Notes: generated by a model from the letters alone, not told the origin. Shown: positions 9,302 to 18,358, numbered from the stretch's first letter. The stretch is DNA of 64,000 bases from Pseudovibrio sp947494035 (GCA_947494035.1 CANLTN010000001.1:124001-188000); one strand, 5' to 3'. Translations and numbers: made by a program.

Positions 9302-10215
9302 GTGAAGTGACGGTCAATGCAAAGATCGGAAATACTCGTAAAGAGCAAGGGCAGACTGCCGTCTTTTTGCAGCGGTTTACCGAGAACAAAGTTGCTGTCG
9401 TTGCTTTTGTCATTCTTGTAATTTTGATTTTCCTAGCGCTTTTTGCACCATGGATTACCCCGCAAAACCCCTATGACTTGGCACAAGTGGATTTCATGGA
9501 TGGCCGCATGGAACCGGGAGAGCAAGCATTTGCCGGTTATACCTTCTGGTTGGGGTCGGACGGTGCAGGGCGAGACCTTTACAGCGCCATATTGTACGGT
9601 CTGCGTATATCGCTGACAGTTGGAGTGGCGAGCGGACTCATCGCGCTTGCATTGGGCACAGCAATTGGCTTGATTGCTGCTTATGCAGGCGGCCGGACTG
9701 AAACGCTGATAATGCGCCTTGTTGACCTACAGCTTTCCTTTCCCGCAATTCTGGTCGCGCTCATGTTGGTAGCGGTCATGGGGAAGGGCGTAGATAAGAT
9801 CATCATTGCTTTGGTTGCTGTGCAGTGGGCCTATTATGCGCGCACAGTTCGCAGCATTGCTTTGAGCGAGCGGAAAAAAGAATACGTTGAAGCGGCAAAG
9901 AGCCTTGGCCTTTCGTCGACCCGCATTCTATTTGGGCACATCATGCCCAACTGTTTGTCACCGCTTATTGTTGTTGCGACAATTCAGACAGCTCACGCAA
10001 TTGCGCTGGAAGCGACACTGTCGTTTTTGGGAATTGGTTTGCCGCAAACAGAACCGTCCCTTGGCATCCTGATTTCCAACGGCTTTGAATACATTCTCTC
10101 AGGCAAATACTGGATCAGCATGTTTCCCGGGATTGCCCTGCTAATAACGGTATTCAGTATAAATCTGGTTGGTGACCAGCTGCGTGACGTTTTAAACCCA
10201 AGGCTGGCAAAATGA
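9298..10215 (+). CDS. Peptide ABC transporter permease (DppC type)
   Basis: The second permease of the importer, about 305 residues. An N-terminal cytoplasmic stretch precedes the first membrane helix (VAVVAFVILVILIFLALFAP), followed by the DppC hallmark LGSDGAGRDLYSAILYG near residue 83. The EAA loop reads KEYVEAAKSLGLSS around residue 200. The ATG at 9298 is chosen because it overlaps the stop of the upstream permease in an ATGA junction; a longer reading frame into dppB is only overlap. Confidence 0.93.
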   Translation: MSEVTVNAKIGNTRKEQGQTAVFLQRFTENKVAVVAFVILVILIFLALFAPWITPQNPYDLAQVDFMDGRMEPGEQAFAGYTFWLGSDGAGRDLYSAILYGLRISLTVGVASGLIALALGTAIGLIAAYAGGRTETLIMRLVDLQLSFPAILVALMLVAVMGKGVDKIIIALVAVQWAYYARTVRSIALSERKKEYVEAAKSLGLSSTRILFGHIMPNCLSPLIVVATIQTAHAIALEATLSFLGIGLPQTEPSLGILISNGFEYILSGKYWISMFPGIALLITVFSINLVGDQLRDVLNPRLAK

Positions 10216-11225
10216 GTAGTGCAATTCTTTCTATCCGCGATTTGCAGACAAACTTTTTTACGCATGGCGGTGCTGTCAAAGCAGTCAACAATGTTTGCTT
10301 TGATGTTGAAGAAGGCAAGATCCTCGGGCTAGTGGGCGAATCCGGCTCGGGAAAGTCCGTGACGGGCTTTTCAATTATGGGCCTTGTTGATGAACCTGGC
10401 CGGGTTGCAGGCGGTTCGATCAAGCTTAAAGGCGAGGAACTGCTGGGCTTGCGTGAGGCAGAAATGCGCAAGATCCGCGGGCGGCGAATTGCCATGATCT
10501 TCCAAGACCCGATGATGACCTTAAACCCTGTGCTGCGCATTGGTGTACAGATGTGCGAGGCGATCACGACGCATGAAAAGGTCAGCAAACGTGAAGCTTG
10601 GCAACGCTCGCGCGATGCTTTGGCCGAAGTTGGTATTCCCTCGCCGGAAGAGCGCCTTAATGCTTATCCGCATCAACTATCAGGCGGTATGTGCCAACGT
10701 GTTGCTATTGCAATTGCCTTTTTGAACCGACCAGAGTTCATTATTGCTGATGAGCCGACAACGGCGCTCGATGTAACGATCCAAGGGCAGATTTTGGCAC
10801 AGGCGCAGAAGTTATGTGCGCAATATAAAACGGCAATGATCTGGATTACTCATGACCTTTCTGTTGTTGCAGGTCTAGCCGATGAGATTGCGGTTATGTA
10901 CGCAGGGCGCATTGTAGAGCAAGGTGCCTCTGAAGAGGTGCTCAAAACACCAAGACACCCTTATACAGCTGGGCTCATTAAGTCAGTTCCAGGTGAGCAA
11001 GTAAAAGGCGAACGCCTCTATCAAATCCCCGGTATGACACCGTCCTTGTTGAGGCTAGGTGAGGAATGTGCCTTTTTAGCTCGCTGTCCCAATGCGGCGG
11101 CAGCTTGCAACAACGTTCCTGACATGACCTGGCAGGACGGGCGTGGATATCGATGCCACAATCCTGTTGAGGCGGCAAATATAAACAACAAAGCACCATC
11201 GGCGCAAAAAGAGGAACTGGTATGA
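10212..11225 (+). CDS. Peptide ABC transporter ATP-binding protein (DppD type)
   Basis: A 337-residue ABC ATPase. Walker A is GESGSGKS at 42-49, the ABC signature LSGGMCQR at 156-163, Walker B FIIADEP ends at D180-E181, and the H-loop is WITHDLS near residue 213. A C-terminal oligopeptide/dipeptide transporter extension has clustered cysteines (CAFLARCPNAAAAC). It forms a heterodimer with the next gene product to power the importer. The ATG overlaps the upstream stop (ATGA). The signature has Cys where Arg is more usual (LSGGMRQR), which is unlikely to matter. Confidence 0.93.
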   Translation: MSSAILSIRDLQTNFFTHGGAVKAVNNVCFDVEEGKILGLVGESGSGKSVTGFSIMGLVDEPGRVAGGSIKLKGEELLGLREAEMRKIRGRRIAMIFQDPMMTLNPVLRIGVQMCEAITTHEKVSKREAWQRSRDALAEVGIPSPEERLNAYPHQLSGGMCQRVAIAIAFLNRPEFIIADEPTTALDVTIQGQILAQAQKLCAQYKTAMIWITHDLSVVAGLADEIAVMYAGRIVEQGASEEVLKTPRHPYTAGLIKSVPGEQVKGERLYQIPGMTPSLLRLGEECAFLARCPNAAAACNNVPDMTWQDGRGYRCHNPVEAANINNKAPSAQKEELV

Positions 11226-12247
11226 GCGACATTCTTGCCGTCGATGGTGTATCGAAAGTTTTCACCCAGCCCCTCGACATGGCTGCCAAGATCTCCAATC
11301 TTGTGGGGGCGAAGAACAAGGAAATCCGCGTAGAAGCTGTCAGTGATGTGTCACTTTCTGTGAAGAAGGGTGAAGTTCTTGGTATCGTTGGTGAATCTGG
11401 ATGCGGGAAATCCACACTAGGTAGAGTAATTGCGGGTATTCATGAAAGCACAGCAGGCGATATCCTTTGGAGGGGTAAACGTATCAGCCAAATGACACGC
11501 GCGGAACTGCGAGAGTTTACGCTTGCCGTCCAGATGATTTTCCAAGACCCGTTTTCTTCACTAAATCCGCGTAAACGCATTACGCAGGCGGTAAGTGAAG
11601 CCCCTTACGCGCACGGGATGATTTCACGCGCCGAGCGTGACGATCTCACCGTGAATTTGCTGGAGAAAGTTGGCCTTGATCCTTCGCTACGAACACGATA
11701 TCCGCACCAGTTTTCAGGAGGACAGCGGCAAAGAATTGGGATCGCTCGCGCGCTTGCCGTAAACCCGCAGTTTCTGGTGTGCGATGAATCCATTGCTGCT
11801 CTTGATGTTTCCATTCAAGCTCAAGTCCTGAACCTATTCATGGATTTGCGCGAAGAATTTGATCTGACCTATATCTTCATCAGCCATGATCTGTCGGTGG
11901 TAAAGCACATATCCGACAAAGTAGCGATCATGTATCTGGGCAGGGTGGTTGAGTTGGCGTCAGCCTCGGACATTTTCGCAGAGCCTAGTCATCCCTATAC
12001 AAAAGCTCTCCTCGAGCAGGCGCCGAAAATATCTGAGGGCAAGAGGACCTTCTATCCGATAAATGGTGAAGTTCCCTCTCCGATCAACCCACCATCAGGA
12101 TGCCATTTCCATCCTCGTTGTCGATATGCCACTGCAGTTTGCCGAACACAAAAGCCGGAACTGCTGGAAGTGTCTCCGGGCCGGTTTTCTGCCTGTTTCG
12201 TGACAGGCTCTGAGACATCCAAGGAGACCAACGAAGCCGTTGCGTAA
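11222..12247 (+). CDS. Peptide ABC transporter ATP-binding protein (DppF type)
   Basis: The partner ATPase of 341 residues, last gene of the importer operon and coupled to the previous one by an ATGA overlap. Walker A is GESGCGKS at 57-64, the signature is FSGGQRQR at 164-171, and the H-loop is FISHDLS. The Walker B region ends in CDES at 187-190 where nearly all relatives have DEP; the catalytic Glu (189) is kept. The C-terminal oligopeptide-type extension has the cysteine cluster CHFHPRCRYATAVC. Confidence 0.93.
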   Translation: MSDILAVDGVSKVFTQPLDMAAKISNLVGAKNKEIRVEAVSDVSLSVKKGEVLGIVGESGCGKSTLGRVIAGIHESTAGDILWRGKRISQMTRAELREFTLAVQMIFQDPFSSLNPRKRITQAVSEAPYAHGMISRAERDDLTVNLLEKVGLDPSLRTRYPHQFSGGQRQRIGIARALAVNPQFLVCDESIAALDVSIQAQVLNLFMDLREEFDLTYIFISHDLSVVKHISDKVAIMYLGRVVELASASDIFAEPSHPYTKALLEQAPKISEGKRTFYPINGEVPSPINPPSGCHFHPRCRYATAVCRTQKPELLEVSPGRFSACFVTGSETSKETNEAVA

Positions 12248-12323
12248 TTGTCGCCTATGGTTACGATAGCATGCTCAGTTTTTTGACAGGTAGCAGAAGC
12301 TCATTAGCTGCGTTTCTGAAACG

Positions 12324-12587
12324 CTACTCTCGACAATAGGCATTGTGGACAGCAATGGCTAACTCTTGATCGAGTTCATCATAGTTGTGGAGGTTGTCAA
12401 TTACTGCGATTTCAAAAAGGCGGTCAATTTTTGAGAGATAAAGAGTTGGGACGGATGGAGAACAGTAAAGGGACGCAGGTTCGGAAAACTGGATAAAGTT
12501 GCCTGCTCCTTTGACGTTCAGCGGAATTAAATTACGCATCTGTTCCATTGGGTGTGGTTTTCCACGTTCGATTATCAGCTGGAGCAT
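12324..12587 (-). CDS. Small hypothetical protein
   Basis: An 87-codon reading frame with an ATG start and no clear ribosome binding site. I do not recognise it. The predicted protein is mixed in composition with no signal peptide or membrane segment; the C-terminus (YDELDQELAIAVHNAYC) could be a short helix. It stands alone between the importer operon and tRNA-Arg, on the opposite strand to the importer. It may be a degraded gene or chance. Confidence 0.3.
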   Translation of the reverse strand: MLQLIIERGKPHPMEQMRNLIPLNVKGAGNFIQFSEPASLYCSPSVPTLYLSKIDRLFEIAVIDNLHNYDELDQELAIAVHNAYCRE

Positions 12588-12801
12588 CGTTGACTGTTTC
12601 GCACTGCTACATATCTGGCGATTAACGCGGAGGTAATGTCACTCAGAGTATTGTTCAATCGATCTCCGCATTTTGCGTTTCTTTCCAATGCATCAAACCA
12701 CAATGGATGCCCAATGTTGACGGCTTTGGTTGCCATCCTGCGATTTTCTGGTAGCCCTGAGGTAGCCTCGGCTAGTCTGCAGATTCAAAAAGGTCGATTT
12801 G

Positions 12802-12833
12802 TTTATCTAACTTATTGACTTTACTTAGATAAA
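12802..12833 (-). terminator. AT-rich inverted repeat directly after tRNA-Arg
   Basis: TTTATCTAA and TTAGATAAA form a perfect 9-bp stem around a 14-nt loop, beginning at the base next to the encoded CCA. It could act as a weak terminator or a 3'-processing signal for the tRNA precursor. The stem is AT-rich and has no T-run after it, so the function is uncertain. Confidence 0.4.
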
Positions 12834-12910
12834 TGGTGCACCCGATAGGATTCGAACCTATGGCCTCTGCCTTCGGAGGGCAGCGCTCTATCCAACTGAG
12901 CTACGGGTGC
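12834..12910 (-). tRNA. tRNA-Arg (anticodon CCG)
   Basis: On the minus strand the sequence folds into a full cloverleaf: acceptor GCACCCG / CGGGTGC, D-stem GCTC / GAGC, anticodon stem CTGCC / GGCAG with loop CTCCGAA (anticodon CCG, reading CGG), a five-base variable loop, and T-arm ATAGG-TTCGAAT-CCTAT. The discriminator base is A and the 3' CCA is encoded (12834-12836). Total 77 nt. All stems are perfectly paired. Confidence 0.97.
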
Positions 12911-13023
12911 CTGTTTCGGGCGTGGGTGCCCTTGCGGTGTTGTAGTCTTTACCCGATCCTAGGCCGCGCTGCAATGCGCCAATTACAACAACCCTCGAAA
13001 ATGTGGAAAGCTGCGGGATCAGC

Positions 13024-14196
13024 CTACCCTTCCCGCAAGATACCCAGTGGTGTCAGGTGGTTATCCCAACTGATCCCGGCGTTCTGGCTGATAATCTGGG
13101 CCACATCATCCCCGCTTCCGCCAAAGCTGATCGCGCCGTTTCCGTCAGTAATCGCGAAGCTGTCCTCGTCCAGAGGGGCAACACCGCAGCCATCTGCAAC
13201 CTGATGGAACCCGATGAGCGAGCGCTTTGCCACGTCCCAGTACAGAATCTTGCCGCCGCGGGGGCACGAAGCTGCAATCACGTCGCCGGATCTGTTCATC
13301 TTCACGCTGCCCACATAGTTCTGCAGGCCCTGTGTGATCTCCGCAGGCAACTCCAGCGCAGTTGCTTGCTTGTCGAGCCCCAGATGCACCATCAGCGGTG
13401 GTGTTTCATCCTTGGCACCCTGAAACTGCCCGCCAACCCACACATCACCATTGCCGTCATAGCTCATATGGCGCAGGGAAAGTTGATGCAGATCCGTACT
13501 CAGTGTTTGCATACCAAGAAAGTCACCGTTCGCTGTGCTAATAAAGGAAACACTCGGCTTCATGCTGTCCAGATTGAGCTTTTCGCGGCCCTTGTCCGGA
13601 TGTGTCTCTATCCCGCCATTGGCAACAACAAGCTGCGTTCCATCAGGAGATAGAAGCAGATCGTGCGGCCCTACCCCGAAACTGTCGAACTCGCCAATCC
13701 GCGCTGGCTGTGCGCCGGTAAGGTCATAAACGCCGATCACGCCGCGCACGTTCTCAAAGTCATTTTCCGGCGCATAAGCCAGCTGACCATCTGGAGAGAA
13801 CACCCCGTGGCCATAAAAGTGCCGGCCTTCAGGACTGGTGAAAACTACAGGCTCCCGCGCTCCTGTAAGGTCTACGAGCACCGCAAAGTTCTCGGGTCGG
13901 CGCGCAAAGGAAAGCAACTGCATGCTATTGCGGTCAAAGGCAATCGCGTGGCCGCGATCCGGCAACGGCGTCTGGTACAGGGTCTCACCGTCTTCGCTGA
14001 ACACGGCAAGCGCGTAACCTCCTGTTGGTGTGCGCATGGCACTGGCAAACAGTTGCAGGCCTTCAGCCTCGGAAAAAGGCAGGCCATTTGCAAATGCCAG
14101 AGAGCTGCTGGCACTCAAAGCCATGCCTGAAGCTGCCAGCCCTGTCAGAAATTGCCGCCGGTTCAGAGCAATGGGATTAGTCGCCATCAAGCGCAT
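13024..14196 (-). CDS. DUF1513 periplasmic protein, Tat-exported
   Basis: A protein of about 390 residues of the DUF1513 family, whose members look like beta-propellers. A twin-arginine signal is clear (NRRQFLTGLAASG, RR near residues 12-13), so it is probably exported folded. Repeated strand motifs such as HGVFSPDGQLAYAPEND and HDLLLSPDGTQLVVANGG support a propeller. The ATG at 14196 is chosen because GGAGGG lies 4 nt upstream; it overlaps the imelysin gene by 20 nt. It is the last gene of the iron-linked operon. The molecular function of the family is not established as far as I know. Confidence 0.85.
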   Translation of the reverse strand: MRLMATNPIALNRRQFLTGLAASGMALSASSSLAFANGLPFSEAEGLQLFASAMRTPTGGYALAVFSEDGETLYQTPLPDRGHAIAFDRNSMQLLSFARRPENFAVLVDLTGAREPVVFTSPEGRHFYGHGVFSPDGQLAYAPENDFENVRGVIGVYDLTGAQPARIGEFDSFGVGPHDLLLSPDGTQLVVANGGIETHPDKGREKLNLDSMKPSVSFISTANGDFLGMQTLSTDLHQLSLRHMSYDGNGDVWVGGQFQGAKDETPPLMVHLGLDKQATALELPAEITQGLQNYVGSVKMNRSGDVIAASCPRGGKILYWDVAKRSLIGFHQVADGCGVAPLDEDSFAITDGNGAISFGGSGDDVAQIISQNAGISWDNHLTPLGILREG

Positions 14197-15277
14197 TAAA
14201 CCCTCCGGAAAGGCTAAGATACCCAGCAAGGTTTTCTGCCATTACCACTTTGATGCCGCTGATGACGGTGACCAGATACTTCAGCTGCTCACGGACTTCC
14301 GGCTGCTTGCCGGTGATCTGAAGTGGTGTTGGCAATTTTGAAAGCACACGCTGTGCATTGGAAAACTCGAAGTTCAGGGAGTTGTCTACCCAGTCTTGCT
14401 CGCCTTCAAGCACCTTTGCATACCCACCGGCATTCACAGCATCCTGTAATCCAGCAAGGCTGGCAGAAAGATAAGTTACGGCATTGCCACTACGGGCAAA
14501 CGGAGCTTTTTTCGGATTTGCTTTTTTCTCGCTCTTGCCAAGCATAACAAGCAGGTACTGGTCTTTGTCGACAATCAGCCCTGTTGCGATGGCGTTAAAC
14601 ACCATCTCGGTAGCTTCTTTAGGGGTGTGCACCACACCGCCGTCTTTGCTCGGCTCCAGCAGGGCTTGCGAGAAGCCATCGGCATCATCCCATTCCGCTT
14701 CGAGTTCCAGCCCGGCCCCTTCCAGATTGATGGTGATGCTCTCGGCATAATCACAAAGGAAAGCCGCATCCTTGCCAGAACCGAGCGTCAGTGCGCCATC
14801 GCTGTCATAGGCAATGCGCTCCAAAGCCGTCAGTCCCTGCAGGGCTACACTCTTCACAGAAAGGCTGGCTGGGTCTTGAACGGTGCTGTCTTGTGCTGCA
14901 ACCGCCTTGGTCACCTGCCTGCGCACCACGCCGCGGCTGTCAGGCAAGAAGGCGAGGCGCTGTGCAAGGTTATCTTCTGCCATCGGGCCAAACCGCAGGA
15001 AGTCGACACCGGCAAGTGCCGCCACAGAGGCGCTGAACGCCTCGTCAAAAGCAGCCGTGGTTTCTGCGTTGTGGTTAGTACACACCGCGCCAGTCCGTTT
15101 CTCAAGCTGACTCAGCGCGCTGACAAGCTGCTTGCTTGCCGGGCGAATGTACTGTTCGATGCTGGAGCGCGTGAACTGCGCGTAGTCCGGAGTTTCTGCC
15201 GCAAAACTTGGCGTTAAGGTCGTCGCCATTGTGGCAAGGGCCAGACTGAACGTAACAGCACGCTTAAACTGCATCAA
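14177..15277 (-). CDS. Imelysin-family periplasmic protein (second copy)
   Basis: A 366-residue secreted protein with a Sec signal (hydrophobic 8-20, probable cut after SFAA near 27). The helical imelysin-like pattern is visible. The family motif GxHxxE appears here as GLTALE (148-153), with Thr in place of His, a variant that may alter or abolish metal binding. Its ATG overlaps the stop of the di-haem gene (ATGA at 15274-15277), and its own end overlaps the DUF1513 start, so the three are tightly coupled. Imelysin proteins are linked to iron uptake in other bacteria, but their exact role is unclear. Confidence 0.85.
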   Translation of the reverse strand: MMQFKRAVTFSLALATMATTLTPSFAAETPDYAQFTRSSIEQYIRPASKQLVSALSQLEKRTGAVCTNHNAETTAAFDEAFSASVAALAGVDFLRFGPMAEDNLAQRLAFLPDSRGVVRRQVTKAVAAQDSTVQDPASLSVKSVALQGLTALERIAYDSDGALTLGSGKDAAFLCDYAESITINLEGAGLELEAEWDDADGFSQALLEPSKDGGVVHTPKEATEMVFNAIATGLIVDKDQYLLVMLGKSEKKANPKKAPFARSGNAVTYLSASLAGLQDAVNAGGYAKVLEGEQDWVDNSLNFEFSNAQRVLSKLPTPLQITGKQPEVREQLKYLVTVISGIKVVMAENLAGYLSLSGGFNALDGD

Positions 15278-16836
15278 AGAGACTCCAGAAACCGGATCAG
15301 ATTGGCTCGATCCTTTGCAGGCATTTCAACCACACGGGCTTTGGCAGCTTCCGCCTCGCCACCGTGCCAGAGCACAGCTTCCAGCAAGCCACGAGCACGC
15401 CCGTCATGTAGGAAAAACCTGTGATTATTGATATTTTCAGTTAATCCAATACCCCAAAGCGGAGGCGTTTTCCATTCATTTCCGCCGGCAGAACCGGTCG
15501 GGCGACCGTCAGACAAACCTTGACCCAGATCGTGTAATAACAGGTCGGTATACGGCCAGATTAACTGGAACTGCTGCACTGGGTTTTTCGCTGTGCGGCT
15601 AGTCACATACTTCGGGCTGTGGCAGCTTGCGCAGCCCGCCTCATAAAACACCTGTTTGCCAGCAAGGACGCGCGGGTCATTCACATTGCGGCGCGCTGGC
15701 ACGGCTAAGTTTTGTGAGTAAAACGTCACAAGGTCGAGCACAGGGTCCGGTGCCTCCGAAACCCCAAGATCCGCCTGCTCGCCGTGCGCCTGCTCAAAAC
15801 AAGCGGTCTGGGCCTCGGTGCAGTCCCCGTAGTGACGCAAATCATAGGGTGTCGAAAGACCAAGGTCACCGGAAAACGCGCCTGCTGACTGAGATTGCAC
15901 GGTTGCCTTCTGCGCTTTCCAGCCAAAGCGGCCAATGCTCCTGGTCTCAGGATCAGCCGGATTGACCCAGCTGACACGGCCTGAGATGCCATCCTGATCA
16001 GCATCCTCCGGATCGGCCTGAGAGGTAATGTCCGTTTCTGCAATCGCTTCCAGCAGACCAAGGCCGATCATAGGCGGTGCAACCCGTGCAGAAACCAGCG
16101 TATGTTCCGAGATAGGGCCATAAGCGAGATTCTCGATGGTGTAGGTCGGCTTGCGCAGAAAAGCGACTTCACCCTCAGAGAGATCCACCTTGATCTCGTC
16201 ATAGGTGACTTTCATCTCGCCTTCACCCACAACACCCGGCACCCCAAAATTTTGTAGCTGGCTGCCATAGGTTGGTTCCGGTAGGAAAGGAACTTCGCCG
16301 CTTTCAATCAGCGCTCGTTCTCCCGGTGTGGAAGGGGCAACAGAAAGGCGCAGGAAAATGGAAACCGGACGTTCGTCCTCGACCGGCGGACGGCCACGCC
16401 CAGCTTTAGGATGGCAGCTCTCGCAGGACCGGGCGTTAAACAGCGGCCCTAGCCCGTCAGAGGCACGCGTAGAACTTGGAGTAGAGACCCACAGTTTCTG
16501 GAAGAGGCTCTCACCCAGCCGGAAGTCCTGATGCTGATCGAAAGGAAGATTAGCGCTCGGGTGCGTAAAGGCAGAGCGATCCAGTGGCTTCCGGCTCGTT
16601 GTCTTCCCGGCTTGCATCAATTCAAAATTTTCAGCTTTTGAGAAATCAGTCGGTGCTTTCAAAACCTGATTGACCCTCGCCTTGTCTTCGGAGCTAAGGT
16701 CGGTTCGCTGGTCCAGATCAATGGCAGTCGCAGCGGGGATAAAGAGGCTGGAAAACGCGGCGGCGGTAGTGGCTATCACTCCCGCACCTCTGCGAAGTCT
16801 GGCTGGAACCATTGCTGGCATGACGGGGCCCTGCAA
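15274..16836 (-). CDS. Di-haem oxidoreductase family protein (DUF1111, thiol-oxidoreductase-like)
   Basis: A 520-residue protein with a probable signal peptide (residues about 17-38, ending AATA) and two c-type haem motifs: CESCH at 138-142 and CASCH at 402-406. This is the layout of the DUF1111 di-haem oxidoreductase family, distantly related to cytochrome c peroxidase/MauG. It would be matured by periplasmic cytochrome c assembly. A C-terminal segment (NNHRFFLHDGRARG) matches the family. It lies second in the operon, 115 nt after irpA with a hairpin between, and overlaps the next gene. The electron donor and substrate are unknown; context suggests iron redox chemistry. Confidence 0.9.
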   Translation of the reverse strand: MQGPVMPAMVPARLRRGAGVIATTAAAFSSLFIPAATAIDLDQRTDLSSEDKARVNQVLKAPTDFSKAENFELMQAGKTTSRKPLDRSAFTHPSANLPFDQHQDFRLGESLFQKLWVSTPSSTRASDGLGPLFNARSCESCHPKAGRGRPPVEDERPVSIFLRLSVAPSTPGERALIESGEVPFLPEPTYGSQLQNFGVPGVVGEGEMKVTYDEIKVDLSEGEVAFLRKPTYTIENLAYGPISEHTLVSARVAPPMIGLGLLEAIAETDITSQADPEDADQDGISGRVSWVNPADPETRSIGRFGWKAQKATVQSQSAGAFSGDLGLSTPYDLRHYGDCTEAQTACFEQAHGEQADLGVSEAPDPVLDLVTFYSQNLAVPARRNVNDPRVLAGKQVFYEAGCASCHSPKYVTSRTAKNPVQQFQLIWPYTDLLLHDLGQGLSDGRPTGSAGGNEWKTPPLWGIGLTENINNHRFFLHDGRARGLLEAVLWHGGEAEAAKARVVEMPAKDRANLIRFLESL

Positions 16837-16915
16837 TCACATAGGCCTTCACAAAAACGCTAATTAACGCAAACCAACGCACATTTCGGCGCAATAGAAG
16901 GCTCAAGGGGGATAA

Positions 16916-16943
16916 GTCCCGCAGACTGTGTTGCGTGCGGGAC
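16916..16943 (-). terminator. Intercistronic hairpin between irpA-like and di-haem genes
   Basis: Perfect 8-bp arms GTCCCGCA / TGCGGGAC flank a 12-nt loop, 9 nt beyond the stop of the irpA-like gene. There is no T-run after it on the minus strand, so it probably attenuates or protects the irpA-like mRNA rather than ending transcription. Confidence 0.55.
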
Positions 16944-16951
16944 TGGATTTC

Positions 16952-18220
16952 TTACTGAAATACAGCGGAAGGGTTGTCGAGGCTGTCGGAACTTTCGAAC
17001 GCGACGTTCTCCAGCTTCAGAGCCTTCACAGCACGTTGGATGGACGCAGTCTGATCAATAAGGCTGTCAATGGCAGCCTGTATAACAGCATTCCCTTCAG
17101 CGTTGCCTTCACCAATCATCTGGTCGTAGGACTCGGTGGTTTCAGCGCGGGTTTTCAATGCGGTAAATGTCCCCATGGAGGCGTCCAGCTTGCCTTCCAG
17201 CTCGGTTGAGACTGCGGAATCTGCCTTTGCAAGCAAGTCCTTAAGGGAGGAGCCCTCTACAACACTACCGTCAACGCGGGTGTATTTTCCATGGAATACA
17301 TTGTTGATGCCAACCACGTCGTTGTAGTGCGACATGTGGGTGTTGTCGGAGAAGCAATCCTGCTCTTCTTCAGGATCATTCAGCATCAGACCCAGCTTCA
17401 TGCGCTCCCCAGCAAGTTCGCCGTAAGACAAGGATCCCATGCCAGTCAGGATCGTCGCAATACCCGCTGCATCGCCTTTGTCAGCAAGGTCTTTACGCGC
17501 TGCACCGTCTATCTGCCATGCGGCCACCATCTCTTCCAGATCGGTGATAAGTAGGTTTGTTGCAGCCTGAAGATACTCCACACGGCGATCACAGTTGCCG
17601 CCGGTGCAGTTTGCTGTGTCAAAGTCAGAAGCAGGACGATTGCCAGCACCTATCCCCGTTCCGTTCAAATCTTGTCCCCATAGAAGAAACTCGATTGCGT
17701 GGTAACCGGTCGCAACATTTGCGTCCACTTCACTAGCTTCCTGAAGCTTCTCGGAGAGCAGTTCAGGTGTGATCTTGGTCGCGTCGATTTCTTCGCCGGC
17801 AACAGTCACTTTGGCGTTTGCGATGATGTTTGCAGCGTAGAACGGGTTCTCTTCAGACTCATTACCGTAAGCTCCATCCACATAGTCGATCAAGCCTTCG
17901 TCCAGCGGCCATGCGTTGACCTTCCCTTCCCAATCATCAACGACTGCGTTGCCAAAGCGGAAAACCTCGGTCTGCTGGTACGGGTTACGAGCTGCAATCC
18001 ATGCGCGGCGCGCGGCCTTCAAATTGTCCTCGGTTGGCGCTGCAACAAGCGTGTCGATTGCGTCCTGCAAGGTCTTTGCAGTTGTCAGAGAATCTTCAAA
18101 CGCTGCCTGGGCGATATCGCCATAGTTTTCAAGAACCTCGGAAGGCGTTGCTGCAACAGCAACAGTAGAAAGGCTGCCCAGTGCCACGGTGCCGAGCAGA
18201 GCGCTGCGGATAAAGCTCAT
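16952..18220 (-). CDS. irpA: Imelysin family protein, iron-regulated protein A (IrpA)-like
   Basis: A secreted protein of 422 residues. The Sec signal runs to about AVA-23. The family motif GxHxxE is intact as GYHAIE (172-177) followed by FLLWGQD, the strongest hallmark of IrpA-type imelysins. The ATG at 18220 is chosen because it starts the signal peptide and follows AAGGGGAT; the reading frame extends 26 codons upstream without support. First gene of a four-gene operon with an Irr-type box upstream. Family members are induced by low iron and needed for growth in low iron in some species (known); the exact chemistry is not settled. Confidence 0.88.
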   Translation of the reverse strand: MSFIRSALLGTVALGSLSTVAVAATPSEVLENYGDIAQAAFEDSLTTAKTLQDAIDTLVAAPTEDNLKAARRAWIAARNPYQQTEVFRFGNAVVDDWEGKVNAWPLDEGLIDYVDGAYGNESEENPFYAANIIANAKVTVAGEEIDATKITPELLSEKLQEASEVDANVATGYHAIEFLLWGQDLNGTGIGAGNRPASDFDTANCTGGNCDRRVEYLQAATNLLITDLEEMVAAWQIDGAARKDLADKGDAAGIATILTGMGSLSYGELAGERMKLGLMLNDPEEEQDCFSDNTHMSHYNDVVGINNVFHGKYTRVDGSVVEGSSLKDLLAKADSAVSTELEGKLDASMGTFTALKTRAETTESYDQMIGEGNAEGNAVIQAAIDSLIDQTASIQRAVKALKLENVAFESSDSLDNPSAVFQ

Positions 18221-18358
18221 TGTAATCCCCTTAAATGTGCAGAGAAGGTGCCTCGCGCTGCGAGCGGGCAAAACAGACTGCACGAATTCAGTTTGCAAAT
18301 GTATTCACGCTCCAAGGCGTGAGAAAAACTGCGGCCATTTCATATACATGACTATTTT

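Noticed and set aside
12636..12818. 60-codon frame next to tRNA-Arg, considered as an integrase remnant
   Set aside because: No catalytic motif, no binding site, no resemblance to recombinases.
12833..13204. Frame starting MVHPIGFEPMASAF
   Set aside because: The start is the known false translation of a tRNA gene; it overlaps tRNA-Arg and the DUF1513 gene.
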